The notes under the pieces: model-generated
The model's database searches: none
Seen by the model: only the letters and a program-made list of their open reading frames with translations
What the model was told of the DNA's origin: nothing
Source: Carposina sasakii
Lineage: Eukaryota > Arthropoda > Insecta > Lepidoptera > Carposinidae
Direction: 5' to 3'
Assembly (NCBI GenBank): GCA_014607495.2
Contig: CP053152.1
Span: 8,432,001 to 8,496,000, forward strand
Length of the DNA: 64,000 nucleotides
Position numbers and translations under genes: made by a program
Shown: positions 32,761 to 46,800 of the stretch, piece after piece
Numbering within the stretch: the first letter of the stretch is position 1
How the letters are laid out: each line of letters begins with the position of its first letter

Positions 32761-33627
32761 GGTATGTACATATTAACACTCGCATAGTCAGAGTAACATG
32801 AGAATTACAGCATCCTCCACCATCTCAATTACCTACCTATCCATAGGTTCTTGTAAGTAGGTACCTACAAAATGTTAACAATTCGTCATTTCAATGACAA
32901 TGAAGCTGTAGGATGTAATTAGATCTCAAAATCGGACAGTTGCGTGGGCGCAGCTAACCAGATGCTGCTGCTATATTGACGGATCATCCACTAAATGTCA
33001 ACGCCTCACCTTGAACCAGGCTTTGAGATGGGATGCGAAAACCCGGCGTAAACATAGATCCATAGTTTAGTTCAGTCGAGTAAGTAACGTTAACCCCGAC
33101 CGGTTCCCTCTAGGCCGACTTCATTGAAAAGGGCATGAACAGCATTGATCTTGAACTACTTAATTAAGTATTTGTGCATAGTCCAATGCATGTCCGTATA
33201 CATGCCCTTTAGGTGCCTCGCGAGTAGGTGCCGTACAAGCACCTCGATAAGCAGAGCTGCTGCTGAGGCTCATTATGAGCTATCTACATTACATCCTACA
33301 TGGGTGCTCAGAATATGTAGCAGATACATTGTTGTCAAAAGTATGCTATAGGTTGTAAGATGGGTTCATTAGGTCCATGAGTGTAATTTTTACCAGCGTA
33401 GTTTGTACCTAATGTTACCTGCTATATTGCAACTGAAAGTGGAAGTTAGTAATTGGCATATTGTTTCTGTTTTGAGATGTATATAGTTGTAAGCTGTTAA
33501 GTTTCCGAAAATAAATAAATAATAAATAAATAAATGATCGTATTACTTTTAATAAGGTATCACTTAGTAAGGTCTCTCTGTATCATGTGCTGGGCCGTTT
33601 TTTGGTACGACTCTCCTCTAGCTAGGC

Positions 33628-33800
33628 AATTTAACTGTGACGCAAAGGAGTGGTATTGTGTTTAACAGCCTATAAGTAAGTATGTAGTAAGTATGGTATG
33701 TATGTATGTTTGTATGTTCCTTTCAAGCACTACATACATAGACCAAACGCCTCGGCCGATTTTTATGATTCCCACGTCAATCGATTCCTCTTAGTCCGGC
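33628..33800. repeat. Interspersed repeat, copy 1 of a pair
   Basis: Shares 'aaaggagtggta.tgtgttt', 'aacagcctat', (atgt)n, 'gttcctttcaagcactac' and 'gtcaatcgattcctcttagt' with 63855-64000. Probably the 3' part of a retroelement. Confidence 0.6.
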
Positions 33801-34889
33801 GATTGTCACTAAAGACATGACGTTAGTAAAAATCCAAATGGCGACTACAGGACGCCATATTGTGAAAATGAAAAAAAAAGTCGAAAAACTATATCAAGTA
33901 GGGTATCGTTGAATAGGTATTTAAAAATCATTTTTAGTTTTTTATCAACATTTTTCGATTTGTCTGACCATTTAGGATCTATATCGATTTAAAGTTGCGT
34001 AACAACTATTCTCACATACCTATATAAGGTTTTAGACAGTAAAAATGTATGATGAAAAGACGAAATTTCTTGCTGCCGAGCATGTTGAGCATGTTTCTTG
34101 AAGCGTACCTATTAGTAACTCATAACTAAAAAGTTTAAAATAAAAAAACTCAATTTAAAAAATCCAAAAACCCGACTGCGTAAAAAAGAACCAAATTATG
34201 TACATAATGTGCTTGAATTTTCTATCATATTATTGTTATATTATTGAATTAATATTATTTAAGAAAATAAAATATTTTATAATATTTCAATGGATCCTAG
34301 CTGTTCAATTGTTATGTTCCATTATTAGAAAATATGCTTTATGCTTTCTTTAGATTTATTGTAGTGTACATGGACATTAATACGCAAGTTCTACCACTCT
34401 TGGATGTCCGGGGGTCTATCATAGAATTGTTATATTATTGAATGAATACTATTGAAGAAAATAAAACATTTTCTAATAATGGAACATAGAATAATGGAAC
34501 ATAGAACAACTGAACAGTCGGGATCCATGATCCGACAACCAATCTAATATTCCAATGGATCCTGTCTGTTCAGTTGTTATATTTTGTTATACCCGAAATG
34601 AAACACTGATACCTAGCTTTCCTAATCGTAAATGTGTCAATAAATCATGAAACGTCTAATAGCAAAAATAATAGTCTACCTGAAATAGTCTACCACTCTA
34701 ATGTTTACCAAATTTCTTCTATTTTAGAAATTCGTGTTTCTTAGTCATATTATTATTCTACAGAAGATGGTTTTGGCAAACAAGTTCTCAAATTTCCTCG
34801 AAGCTAGGTCACGCGTCCAGGTCAGGTTAACAAGGACAGTGCCAATTTCAGGGTCCACTTAGACACTTTACAGTTAGGCGCGAGTAACA

Positions 34890-35025
34890 ATGCACCGACA
34901 TTGGCGGGAAGAATGGAATGAACGCCGCGTGCATAATAATCAGCTAGAGCCCATGCGCCCAAACACCTTTCCAGACTTTAACAACCTTTGGGGAATAGAA
35001 GAATTATTTCTAAGCATTCTGAAAT
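34890..35025 (+). CDS. Possible small exon, unrecognised
   Basis: An ATG at 34890 opens 45 codons (MHRHWREEWNERRVHNNQLE...) up to a donor-like GTACGT; without splicing the frame runs to 35099. Composition is less AT-rich than the surroundings. No family is recognised and no partner exon was found. Could equally be chance. Confidence 0.12.
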
Positions 35026-35519
35026 GTACGTATATAGTCGTATTTATTTCATCATGTCGCCAATCAAACATTATCCAGTGGTGTTTTATTGAGCACTAAC
35101 TATTCGGTTTTAAAAGATATGGTTCCGGATTGGATTTCTATCTAGCACTTATAAAATTTGTGGTAGAGCAATGTCGAAAAGGAAAAATATAGAGATATCA
35201 TGCTAAATCTGAGTTACTTTTGGTTATAAATATTTATTTGCTAAGCGCATCTATCCTTTATCCATGACCAAAAGGTTGAATCCTCCTGCTGTTATAATAA
35301 AATTATGACATAGTCCGATAGCGGCCACAGTCAGTCCATAAGCAAATACTTCAGGACTTGTAACCTGATACGAGTATTAAAAATAATTATATTCACTTAC
35401 TTGCCTTAAAATACTTAATTGGTAGCTAAGCTGCAAATCGAAAATGTGTTAAATATCTATGTATTAAACAAATTACGCGAGTAAAGGTACATTACCGTCG
35501 CAATAACTGATTATTTATT

Positions 35520-35590
35520 TAGTGAAGTGAATTTTGAATTGAAGTGAAATTAATAAAAGCTTAGTGTTATGTAAAGAATCTTTTGATGCT
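35520..35590 (+). promoter_or_regulatory. Candidate non-coding first exon of Cht10
   Basis: A strong donor (gatgct|gtaagt) lies at 35590/35591. The next acceptor, ttattacag at 36264, leads into the exon that carries the Cht10 ATG. The 5' limit is not visible and no TATA box is clear. Confidence 0.35.
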
Positions 35591-36302
35591 GTAAGTATTC
35601 ATAAATAGATAAGTGACATGATTTACTCTCATAGAATTCTACCTAAGTATTATCGGTGTGTATATATACTCATAATTGCCCAAACACACCCTTAAACTAA
35701 TTTAAATCTAAATAAATAAATTGTGCTATATATTAAGCAAGCAAATAAGATCATAAACTTAAGGAAAAAGGTACTAAACCTTACTTAGGTAATAACATTT
35801 TGGGAACATTTAGACCTGGTACAACACTACATACAAAGTCTGGGCAGGTAATAGGTATTTACAAATTTTGACTAAAATCATTCGCGACTAAACATTGCCA
35901 GGCAAGATGCTAAGGTGAGATGCGAGCTCGATGACACCGAGGCATTATCACCGGCGCCGCAGCCGACCGGCCTCAGTCTGCCAGGCTCCTCCACGAGTGT
36001 ATACCCCCTACCTTTGAACCAGAGTAACATAACAATAATAGGTAATTAACGTATTATCTAAATTACAATAAAATTGTGGAAAAATAGATAATTAATACTG
36101 CTCTCCTTTTTTGGGATAATATTAAATCGATTTTTAAAAAATGGCTAAGTTGAAGTGACCATTAGTGAAACTACTCATGTGCCGGGTTTTATTAAATTAA
36201 TCAAACCATTCAAACAATGTTAGATTTTTTCTAATTTTTACTTTGATAATTAATTTTATTACAGGTCATCATATTTTAAGGACAACGAGTTAACACCCCA
36301 CT

Positions 36303-39300
36303 ATGGGGAACGATATAAAAATTTGGGTGAGTTTAATTTAATTACATTGGGCATTACTTATCTATAAAAAAATATATTATATTTATAAAATTATTAATAA
36401 AGAAAATGAAAAAAATTCTTCACCCGAGTGGGAATCGAACCCACGACCGCTGCAAACCGTGCCAGCCGCTTTAACCACTAAGCCACCGGGTCAATTAAAT
36501 TATTATTATATTTAGATTGTTTAGGTTAACCAATATTTATTTAATTTAACAGATAAGTATTCAATTTATTATAAAATCAAATGTTGTGCTTAACGAGTGC
36601 AAAACTTTACACACGGTTTACCGGTAGCGCCGATTAAGTTTTAATAATTAACTAACATAATTATGTATATTTATATAGCTAATGCAAATCCTAAATACTC
36701 GTAGTATAACCAATTCTATTAAGTATTAAGCACTAATATATTTGACACCTAAGGGAATATTCGTGTATAAAAATGATGAAGGAATAAAAAATGTGTAAAT
36801 TTATGAATGAATATATCCTCCCTGGCTCCTTCTACTCTTGGTTTAATTAAGTTTTTTTCCAACCTGCTTATCTTTTGTTGAAATTTTCAAGTTATCTAAA
36901 TACTTGCATATTTTTTTATCAGAAAAATCCTTACAGCTTCCATAAATTACACCTGAAATCAATTAATTGATTACCTACTCGTAAGTGTAGTAGGTAGGTA
37001 GAGTATCATTACCATTACTTTGTAGTTACTTGAAAAGAGGGAAATAAGAAGTAACTGTTGAGTATACTCGTAATGCTGAATGCTGAATAAATAATTTCTT
37101 TCTTTCTTTCTTAATCTGAATCACGTCTATTGGTAAAAATTGGCTAAATATACAATACATTAGGTATAGCGTAAAAAGTATTTTTTCCAGATAGTATGGA
37201 CTCGTCACTGGATACTTTCCTAAACAGAGGTACTGAGAGGGTTAGAGGATGTACCTAAAATTGCTTTGATCTCATTATTACTAAAACGGTTGAGAGCTAC
37301 CTCGGAGTTGAGAGTAATGCGTTATATTAATGCTCTCTGGAACAGTCCTCACAGCCAAATGTTTTATAGTCAATATACCTAACAAGACATTTCAGGCTGT
37401 ATATTAAAGTGCCATTATAAGCAACCCGGGCACAAAAACACTCAAAAGAATCCTATATCTATTATGATTTTACTTAATAGTCTAATACCTAACCCACCTG
37501 TTTACTTACTTACTACGAATATGCCCACTTAGTAGGTAATGCCATACATTCTCAACAACAGACAGTATTCGTAGTATGCGTCTCACGCGCATCTTTACGC
37601 GGTCATACGATCGTCGATCCTTCGGCCTTCCTACCTAAGTATTTACTTCACTGTCCGCGGTATCCTTAACTTCCTTGTTAATAATAATGTCTTTGCACAA
37701 ATATAGTTTTTTTTCTCTGAATGAGGGAACTGATTATCTGCAATGACATATGCAATTCAACATATGTATTACGTGCACCAGTCTCGCAAATCAATTTATA
37801 ATTTTTTTATCTGCTCGAGGTCACCTGGAATTTATTTCTATACTAATACTTATTGTTAAATGAAAAGATTTGTATTTTTGTATAGGCGTATATGTGTGTA
37901 TGTTGTAACAATTCGTCTTAATAGGTAATGCACCATTTTAAAAATTTAACTACCTACATGAATCTTAATAAGGTTTCCCCAATTTTTTTTCCGGACCGAA
38001 ACAAACTGGATAATAAAAATTAAACCGTTTGACGTACTTACCTACTATAAAGAGTTAGGAAGTAACTACTGAGATAGTATTTCCCGAAATTCCTATGGGT
38101 TTGGGAAAAACGAAAAATCAAATAAATGGAGCATAACCATAAATACTTAAATGTAAAAATACAAATACCTGAGTTGGTCCTGACATTTAAGAAAATAATC
38201 TAAACACCCCCAATACATAAACCTGACTGCAAAAGTTTACGGCTTCATTTTGGGATAAGTCCAGTGATAACAATTTGGTCTCATATAACGTGAGTCATAA
38301 AAGGATAAAAGAATGAAATTAAACAAAATCCGTCCTCCGTTGTCGTTAAATGTCATTTGAGACCCCTGGATTCGTATGTAGATGATCAGGATACGATGAC
38401 CTCAGGCTACCTGCCTCTTAAAAGCGAGCCATTATGCAAATTCCTTGTTTTTAAAATGTGAAAAGTCAATGTACCAACAGCTAAAGTTTATTAGATCAAT
38501 TTACTAAATGAAATGTATATAAATTTTATTTCCTTGAATTGACCATTCGAGTTACTTATAAATCACTTGTCACAGATACTGTTATAAGTAGATAATTTAG
38601 GCTAATTTAATCCTACAAGGAACCTACCTTTGGGTACGTCTCCTACTAATATTGTAAACGCGAAAGTTTGTGAGTATGGATGGATGTTTGTTACTCTTTC
38701 ACGTAAAACCTGTTGTAAAGCTAAACCATCCTCAAACCCACCTAAACATACACATAAAATTTCATCAAAATTTGTCCAGCCGTTTAGAAGGAGTTCAATT
38801 AAAACCACACGAAAAGAAGATTTATATTATTGTTATATATTATAGGATCCGGCAGACTGCGGTGCAGTCGCCGTGTCGAATATTCAAAAATATACTTTAG
38901 TTTCAGTTACGCCCGGTAGATGGTTGTTATATCTCGGAAATGTTTCCTTTTCCTTACATAAATAAATCTTCTTTTCTTGCGTTTGTAATGGATTTCCTTC
39001 TAAACGACTGGACAGATTTTGATGAAATTTTTTGTGTGTGTTCAAATGGATTCGAGGATGGTTTAGACTCACAATTCGGTCAACTGAATAATGTATTTGA
39101 ACTCCGTCCGCGTGGACTGCAGAAAAAACAAAATGTCGTTGACCGAATTGTGAATCTAAACAATTCTCGAACCCACTTGAAGACACACAAAAAATTTCAT
39201 TAAAATGGGTTCAGCCGTTTAGAAAGAGTCCAATCACAAACACACTAACAGAAGATTTGAGTTGTTGTTGATGTTAGAGAACCTATTACATAGGATCCGG

Positions 39301-42300
39301 CAGACTGCGTGCACTGTAGTCGCTGTTTCGATTACTTACAAGGATACTTCAGTTTCAGTTACGCCCTGTAGATGGTTGTTATATCTCGGAAATGTTTCCT
39401 TTATCATTATATAATTAATTAAATCTTCTGTTCGTGTGTTTTTGTAATTGAAGTTCTTCTAAAACGGCTAAACCGATTTTGATGATTTTTTTTGTGTGTG
39501 AAAATGGTATAGATTCACAATTCGGTCAATTAGAAAATGTTTTTATAACGGTCCGTTACAGCTTATTTCAGAAAGTTTGCATTCAAGGCGTGGGACAGGA
39601 CAACGTCTGTCGGGTCCGCTAGTTTTTAATAAAAATGTTAGCCTTTCTTTTTACATGTAATTAACACCTACCGTTCCTTTAAAGTTTTCCTTTTCATACT
39701 TACCTATATCTTTTATAGTTTTCAACTCCGTGAATCTCTAAAATAAACTTGCAAGTAATTGAAACTGGTTCAAATGCAAATAAGTCGATTTGTTTTTATT
39801 TTGGGTTCGAGCTTTATTGCATATATTTATAATTTTATCATCACCCAAAACGGGTTATAAATCACGCTTCTGATGATGTATTTTTATGGCCAAGAACGCA
39901 ACGAAATTATGGAAATTACCTGAACAAAAATATACCAGAATAAATATTGCCTTCATAAACCAGCCCTGATATTTGGTCTTGGACTTGACTCTGGCAAGTT
40001 ATGTAAATTATGTAGAGTCGAGTGCGATACTTGATCAATGGGTCGATAACCCACACTCACACATCTAGAATCCTCATTAATGCGTTGACAATAAAATTTA
40101 AGACTTCACCACAAACAATATCTAGACTACAACTGGTACTATCGATCTCGCATGGCAAATTCATCGTCGATGTATCATTTTATTTATCAGCCAAAGGGCG
40201 GATTTTTCAGCACGTGCTTTCTCTCTTATAATACTTGATTAAGATAGAGACAGCATTAACTTTGTTCTGAATTGTCCTGTGCTGATGCGGGGCTTCACTA
40301 GAATACATCAGATGCATCTCCTTCCGTATGTCGTAGGTAAGAGTCGACTTAAGGGGTGTCATCCCAGGCCATGATGTAGCAACTTGTCACTGATGATCAT
40401 ATTCAACTGCCCCCGCTATGTCAACGTAGCAGTAGGATTTCCTTATGATCCTGAAATTCTGGCTACCTCATTTTGGGAACATATCCATGTGCATATATGC
40501 ATATATGTACTTGTCTGTTGTTTGAATAAAAAGCTTATGTTTTCAACACTATAGGTATAGCGATTATACCTACAAAATATTAGGCAATACGTAGGTACGG
40601 TATAAAATAATCTAAGTGGATAAGGGAATATATTTTTCTTATTATTTTCCTCTAATTACCCACCAAACATAAAATACAATTTAGTGCGTGTATCTTTATA
40701 AACAAAAACCTATATTCAGGTTTAATCGAACCAAGCTTTTTGTCAAGTTTATTGCTGTACATAACTAACGGTCTTGTTTTTAATCCATGTCCCGAGTAAT
40801 TGGCACCTCTTCTCTTTGTTGACTGATTTGTACAACGCCATTTTTACAAAGGTCAATAAACTGTAGGCCTTTGTTTGCTTTATCAACATTTAGAACCCAA
40901 TAAAGTACCTAACCAATAGCACAAAACTCGACAATCAATTAATGTCTTAGATAATTAAGCGCCTCGTCATCTTGTTTGTATCAATCAGTCTCACATATTT
41001 TGTAAAGAAAGTTTACAGTATGTAATATCGATTGCATCTATATTACTATAGTAATTGGTTATACATTACGCTAATTAGACAGGCTGCTGTGCTTTCTCTC
41101 CTTAGTCAGCGAGCTTGGATAAAGCAAGCACATATTGTTTGTGCTCATATTAAACAAGAGTCTATAGCTATATCAAACAAACGCTAATTTTTTGGACAAT
41201 TTAGACAATTTTTGGATCGAGACTTGATTTCACATTATTATAAGTAAATAATAAAATGTTTAATTCCAGTGTGCACTATGGCTAGTAGTATGCGCTAGCG
41301 CTATTCCTCACGCGGATTACGATACGTTTCTGCGCAGCGCAGTGGAGACGGTGCCTCGGCACGAGCCTATCGGTCCACCCATTCGAGCCTCGGTAGAAAG
41401 TATTCCACTTAGGTATGTATTATTCCCATTGCAGGTTTTAAGTTCTTTTAAACGATTCTGTACTTATATTGTAAAGCGTCAAATATGATATTTAATTATT
41501 CATTGTCATCGTCAATTGTTTCAGTACTAACAATGTGTATTTCGAGATATTTTTTAAATAAGTATGTTAACTTTCAAAAGGTATTTAGGATAGTATAATT
41601 ATCATAATAACATAAAATCTGTGATTTATTCTATAAACCATCCATTTATTTAATTGGGACGTAATTAGGGGCTTTACCCAAGTAACACACCTGGATGGTA
41701 AATAACTCTTGTATCATATACATTAAAAACCTTAGGTGAAAATAGCGGCTATGATCAAGTGGTATATGGGTTCCAATAACCCATAAAAAAACTCAAATAG
41801 AACCAAGCGGAGAAAAATTGCAACCTATTTTTGATTCCTAATGGTTTCGATAGAGGTTCTTAGGATCACTATTAGGTGATAATTAAAACACGGGGTGCAA
41901 ATTGTCTCTAGCGAACAAATAATTGAATGATGTTCGTTCAGTTCATTCTTGCTGAGTGATTTTAAGCGACCGTATTTCTGTTTCTGACTAAACGTTCTAC
42001 ATTTTAATATTGACGACACAAAATCATTTTGCGGTGTTGTAATATCAAATATTCTTCTTTCATATTTAATTGTAGCTCAAAACCCTTGCGAATGTTTTTT
42101 TACTGTAAAACTATTATGTTATTTCTTTATAGATTTTTGTGTGCCTTCGATTTGCATAAGTTTACTTGAAAAATTATATGAAAGCTAATAAAACTTTAAC
42201 CTCACTTTTTTAGAAACTATTTAAAAAGCGAAGTTTAATAATGGCAGACTAATTATATTGTCAAATTACATCAGTTGCAACTACCAAAACTCCGTGATAT

Positions 42301-43829
42301 CGCTTTAATGTAATAAAATTGTAGTGAATAAAGACCACTTTTAAGAACTCCATCTTTAAAACATGGCGATGAAGTAAGACTCTTAAAGTTCTTAAATTTA
42401 CCTATTTACACCCCATTTAGAGGTGAAAGTGCTTAAAATCAGCCATTTGCCACCTTTGAGTGACAAATCGGTACATGATATAGCGCACAAGTATTTTAGA
42501 ACTTTTAGTTTGATAAGGTGTACATAACTTCCCAGTGCCCCCGATTCAAAATTATTTACGCGTTGAAGTTCCAAAAAGACTATAGTATGGTCCGTTTTGT
42601 TGCTACATGTTATATAATACTTCAATATACTACCCATTTCGAACTACAAGTGCTAAATCGGAGAATGTTATGTTATTACTAATATCTAAAGGTGTCTTAA
42701 AAGTGATTTTTAAACCCTGTTTGACACCAGTCTATATTAGTAACAAATAAAGCCTCTATGCTGCCATAAGAAGGAATTTCGACCTTATGCCACCCTAAGA
42801 AATATAGTGGATACCTAAAACTACGGGTGATAGAAAGAACTTATATAAAACTTTGAGATGTTTTTCACCTGGAAGTTTTACCTGACACTGATATAATACT
42901 TATTTCTAACTTGAAGTTTTAAAATAAGTTGCAAAATTCACTTATGTGCTAGTTGGGTAGTTTCCCTTTGATTTCTCGATACAAAAGACTTCAACGAGTG
43001 CACGTATGCCTATATCTTTTTCAATATTAGATATTTAATACATATAAGAGCTAATAATAACATGCTACCATGTAAATACTCAATTGTAAATAAGAAACTA
43101 AGTATTTGTCTAGTATCTACATAGAAAGTAATATACAAGGTGTAAGTGACAGCCAGGCAAATAGTGAAACCCTGAACAAGTAGAAATGCATTTCCCGCGA
43201 GTAGTAACACTGTCGTATAACTCAACACAATGGTAGGTACTTGTTCAGCGTTTCAGTATTTTCCTGGCTGTCACTTACACCCTATATAATTATATCGTTC
43301 ATTATAGGAGTTTGCGAGATGAAGGGGATGAAAGATTACCCTTGCGAGATGCAGTAGAAAAGAGACCAATCTCTCTTATGGATAAGGATTCATTCTACAA
43401 ATATGTAGATGTAAGTATTTTCTTTTATTCATTTTATCTACAAATATTCTCTAAATATCATGAATTATATTATGACATATACCTAAACCTACGCTCTGTC
43501 TAAACGCATAAAGGTGCTTGGCATAGGCCCTATGCCATAGGGCAACTTACAGGGCCAGTACCGAAACTCAAATCAAGAGAGCATGAAAATTTCATAGATA
43601 CACTTACTAAGTCATTAATAAAAATGTTTCCTTCAGGATGCGGAAACCATAAACAGTGAAGATGTTGGTGGCTATAAACTTTACTATGGAGCTGCAAATC
43701 ATATGAATAAGTAAGTCCATTCTATGATATTTCTTATGTTTGACATATAGAACTAATTTCTTAAACCTCATAATTGTCATATTTGCAGAAATGACGAAAG
43801 ACTGCAACAAGGAAATGCTAACTTACAAG
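36303..43829 (+). CDS. Cht10: Cht10 exons 1-5: signal peptide and N-terminal extension
   Basis: Exons: 36303-36326, 41270-41412, 43308-43410, 43637-43710, 43789-43829; the first carries 38 nt of 5' UTR from 36265. Exon 1 codes only eight residues (MGNDIKIW); exon 2 continues CALWLVVCASAIPHADYD, giving a classical signal peptide with likely cleavage near ASA|IPH. Exons 3-5 code a charged, non-catalytic stretch before GH18-1. Intron 1 is 4.9 kb and holds a SINE and a Helitron-like element; intron 2 holds a MITE ending about 20 bp before exon 3. Confidence 0.88.
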
Positions 43830-46800
43830 GTATGAAAGTCTGTATATTTAGGTAGTAAGTCATAAGAACAGTAAAGTCATTTTGCTCACATTAGTTTAGG
43901 CGACTGCGGCATATCGAATAAAACCTGTTTTTTTTTCAGAAATGCAGCAGACCTCATCGGACCCGATAGAGCGAAAATTGGTTGTGTGCTACATGGAGTC
44001 CTGGGCTGCGTATAGGGCTCCGCCCTTAGCCTTCACATCAGGCTTGGTGCCGAAATCTTGCACACACTTGCATTACGCCTTCGCAGCAATAGACCCTCAC
44101 ACATACCAACTTATACCCGCTAACGAGGATTATGATGTTATCAAAGGTGCCTAAACATCTTTATCTAAATAAGTTGCAATAGATGGTATTATAAAGGTGC
44201 TTTCTTTTTAGCTCTTACCGGTATTAAACAATCAGACTACGAATCTTTTGTGAAACTACAAAAAAAGCATGATGTTTTAAAAATCAAATAACCCATAGAA
44301 ATTTCTCCCATGTAAATTAGGAGAGCATAAAAAAAATTAAACGCATTTCAGGTGGCTACCGTATTGCAACGGGCCTAAAGCGTCGTATCCATGGTCTTCG
44401 AGTTATCATCAGTGTAGGAGGTGAAGGCACTGAGAGACTATTCAGTGAACTGATTCAAAGCTCGGCGTATAGAAGCAGATTCATTGACAGCGCTATCAAC
44501 TTCCTTCAAGAGCATGACTTCGACGGTATTGACTTACATTGGGTTTATCCAGGTAAGGACATTTCACCTCTTTAAAATATGATGGTTGTAAAATCATTTG
44601 CCAAAATGTACCTACATATTTTTTCAGGTGAAAGAGATGAGAAAGAAAAAGAGCTGCTGACAAAATTACTTTACGAGCTCAGAGAAAAGTTTTCTGTCTA
44701 CGGGTATACGCTTTCGACCGTACTGCCACCTTTCAGGTATTCACTGTTTCTATACTAAAAGTCTAATGCGACTTCGTTCAGCGTAAACCAATCAAATTAA
44801 TTAACATGGCCACTGTTAGGGAATACCTACGTATAAGTATTACGTTTTACTCAGCTAGTTCATATGATACTTGATATTTCAAAATTATACCTACTACTGA
44901 ATGGTATGAAGTATTTACCACATACTTTCCATTTAACTAATATCCTCTATGTTTGCAGGTATCAAATAGAAGATGGCTACGACCTAAGCGCCGTGAGTGG
45001 TGCGGTAGACTACGTCATACTGCAAGCTTGGGATATGACTCATGGCAAGCGTGATGAACCTCCTCCGAGAGCAGTACAACACAGCGCTTTGCATATGGAC
45101 CCAGGGGCGGCTTCTAGAGATCAGAGATATGACAACATTGTATGTATTGAGCTGTCAATGTTTTTTTTTATCTTTCAGTTGGTACACTAATGTACATGAT
45201 AGCAATCATCATACTATTTTGCTTGGAGCTTATGATTACGGGTATAACCTTGTAAAACATTTCTCATGTTATTTTAGGAATTCATGGTTAAATACATCCT
45301 ACGGCGTGGAATGTCCGCAGACAAGCTAGTACTTGGCGTACCTTTATACGGTCGAAGTTACACAATTGAACCTAATATTGCGCCGAGTCCTGGAGCGATA
45401 GTCAGCAGCTGGGGAGACGAGGGTCCTTATACACAGACTAAGGGATTAATGTCATACTTTGAAGTAAGTTAGCAAGCCGATTTGAGACTTAACATCTATT
45501 ATATGATAACTTACGTATTGATTCAAATGTACTTTCACAGATTTGTATAGCTGAAAAAGAAGGCAAAGGAATAAGCGGCACGGACGAAGCTGGAAATTCA
45601 TTTGCCGTATTTGACAATCAATGGGTATCCTACGATACTCCATCTTCTATATTGGAAAAGGTGATGATTATTTTCATCAAACCGGATTATCAGATTAAAT
45701 CAGATTACTTATACAGTAGGGCCTCGGTAATCCGGACTCCCGCTTGTTCGGTGATCACTGTAATCCGGCCGGGCAATGGGATTCGCGGGGGAGGCCGGCG
45801 AGTGTAGGTGCGGGGGGCTGTCATGAGCCAATGCGCCGACAGTCTTCTACGCACAGCCTAAACCGCTGATCGTAGACACCTTGATTGAAACTTGGAGGGT
45901 GTGTTCCTTGTATAAACTAGGCATCCGATAAGAAGGGATTTTTCGAAATTACACCCCTAAGAGGGTAAAAAGGTGGGGCAAAGTTAATATAAAAAATACG
46001 ATTATTTGGTACATTTTACTTGAAATTTTGTATCAATTTTGGAAAATAATGTTGGTGTTGCCCTAAACGCATATCTTGAAAAACCACTAGTGAAACCTAA
46101 CCGTTTCAATGCTTTCGGCCAACTAGTTTCCGAAAATGCCGATTTTATGTTAATACCCTTGATGGTTGAGGGTACTACTCATGAGCCTTATACTATCATG
46201 TAAGAAACTCTTGTAGTATTCGCATGAATATCAAATTTTAGCCAAAACTAGAAAAAATCAGGTATTTTTTCATAGAATATGGTGCACCAGTCGATATAGC
46301 AAAAAGCAGTATTCCGTTAATTTTACTTTTCACCCCGACTCCGTCGAGTTTGTCTAACAAAATATGCATTATGTAGCTAATTCAATTCCCTACAAATTTT
46401 ATTATGATAATGTAATACCGCGCCCCGGCAAGCGTAGCGTTGGGCGCCCTCTGGCCAGATGAACCGATGACTTAAAGGGGACGGCTGGTAGTGTCTGGAT
46501 GGCAAAAACGGGAGATCGAGCCCATGTGGCGTACACTGGGGGAGGCCTACGTCCAGCAGTGGACTGCAATAGGCTGACGACGAATGTTTTCCTAGAATAG
46601 GTCACAACTAAATTACAGCGTTCTAAAGTTCGAAGATTGACAACTTTTTGAAAAAATCGTCTGTTTTTACTTTTTAAAAGGTGAATATCTGTAAATATTG
46701 GTCCTAGGAGCTAGGAAATTATAAACAACATATCAAAAATTCAGAACTACCGGACCATTTGCAAGGTAAAACTCCTCTATTCACTGGACTAAGTGTGATA

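Larger units (their letters stand above)
31932..36264. other. Intergenic DNA between allantoinase and Cht10 (divergent genes)
   Basis: The two genes are transcribed away from each other, so both promoters lie here. The interval is AT-rich and repeat-laden (MITE 32597-32760, repeat 33628-33800). Direct and inverted repeats of 'gaaaataaaacatttt..' and 'ggatcc..ctgttca' lie at 34240-34600. No confident gene is present. A possible non-coding first exon of Cht10 ends at 35590. Confidence 0.5.

Noticed and set aside
36417..36492. Possible tRNA gene (minus strand)
   Set aside because: Box A and box B are good but acceptor and anticodon stems do not pair, and the same tail recurs at 18325 and 50478; a tRNA-derived SINE fits better.
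38602..39203. Several 70-100-codon frames on both strands
   Set aside because: They fall inside the Helitron-like composite and repeat each other's phrases; no gene structure.
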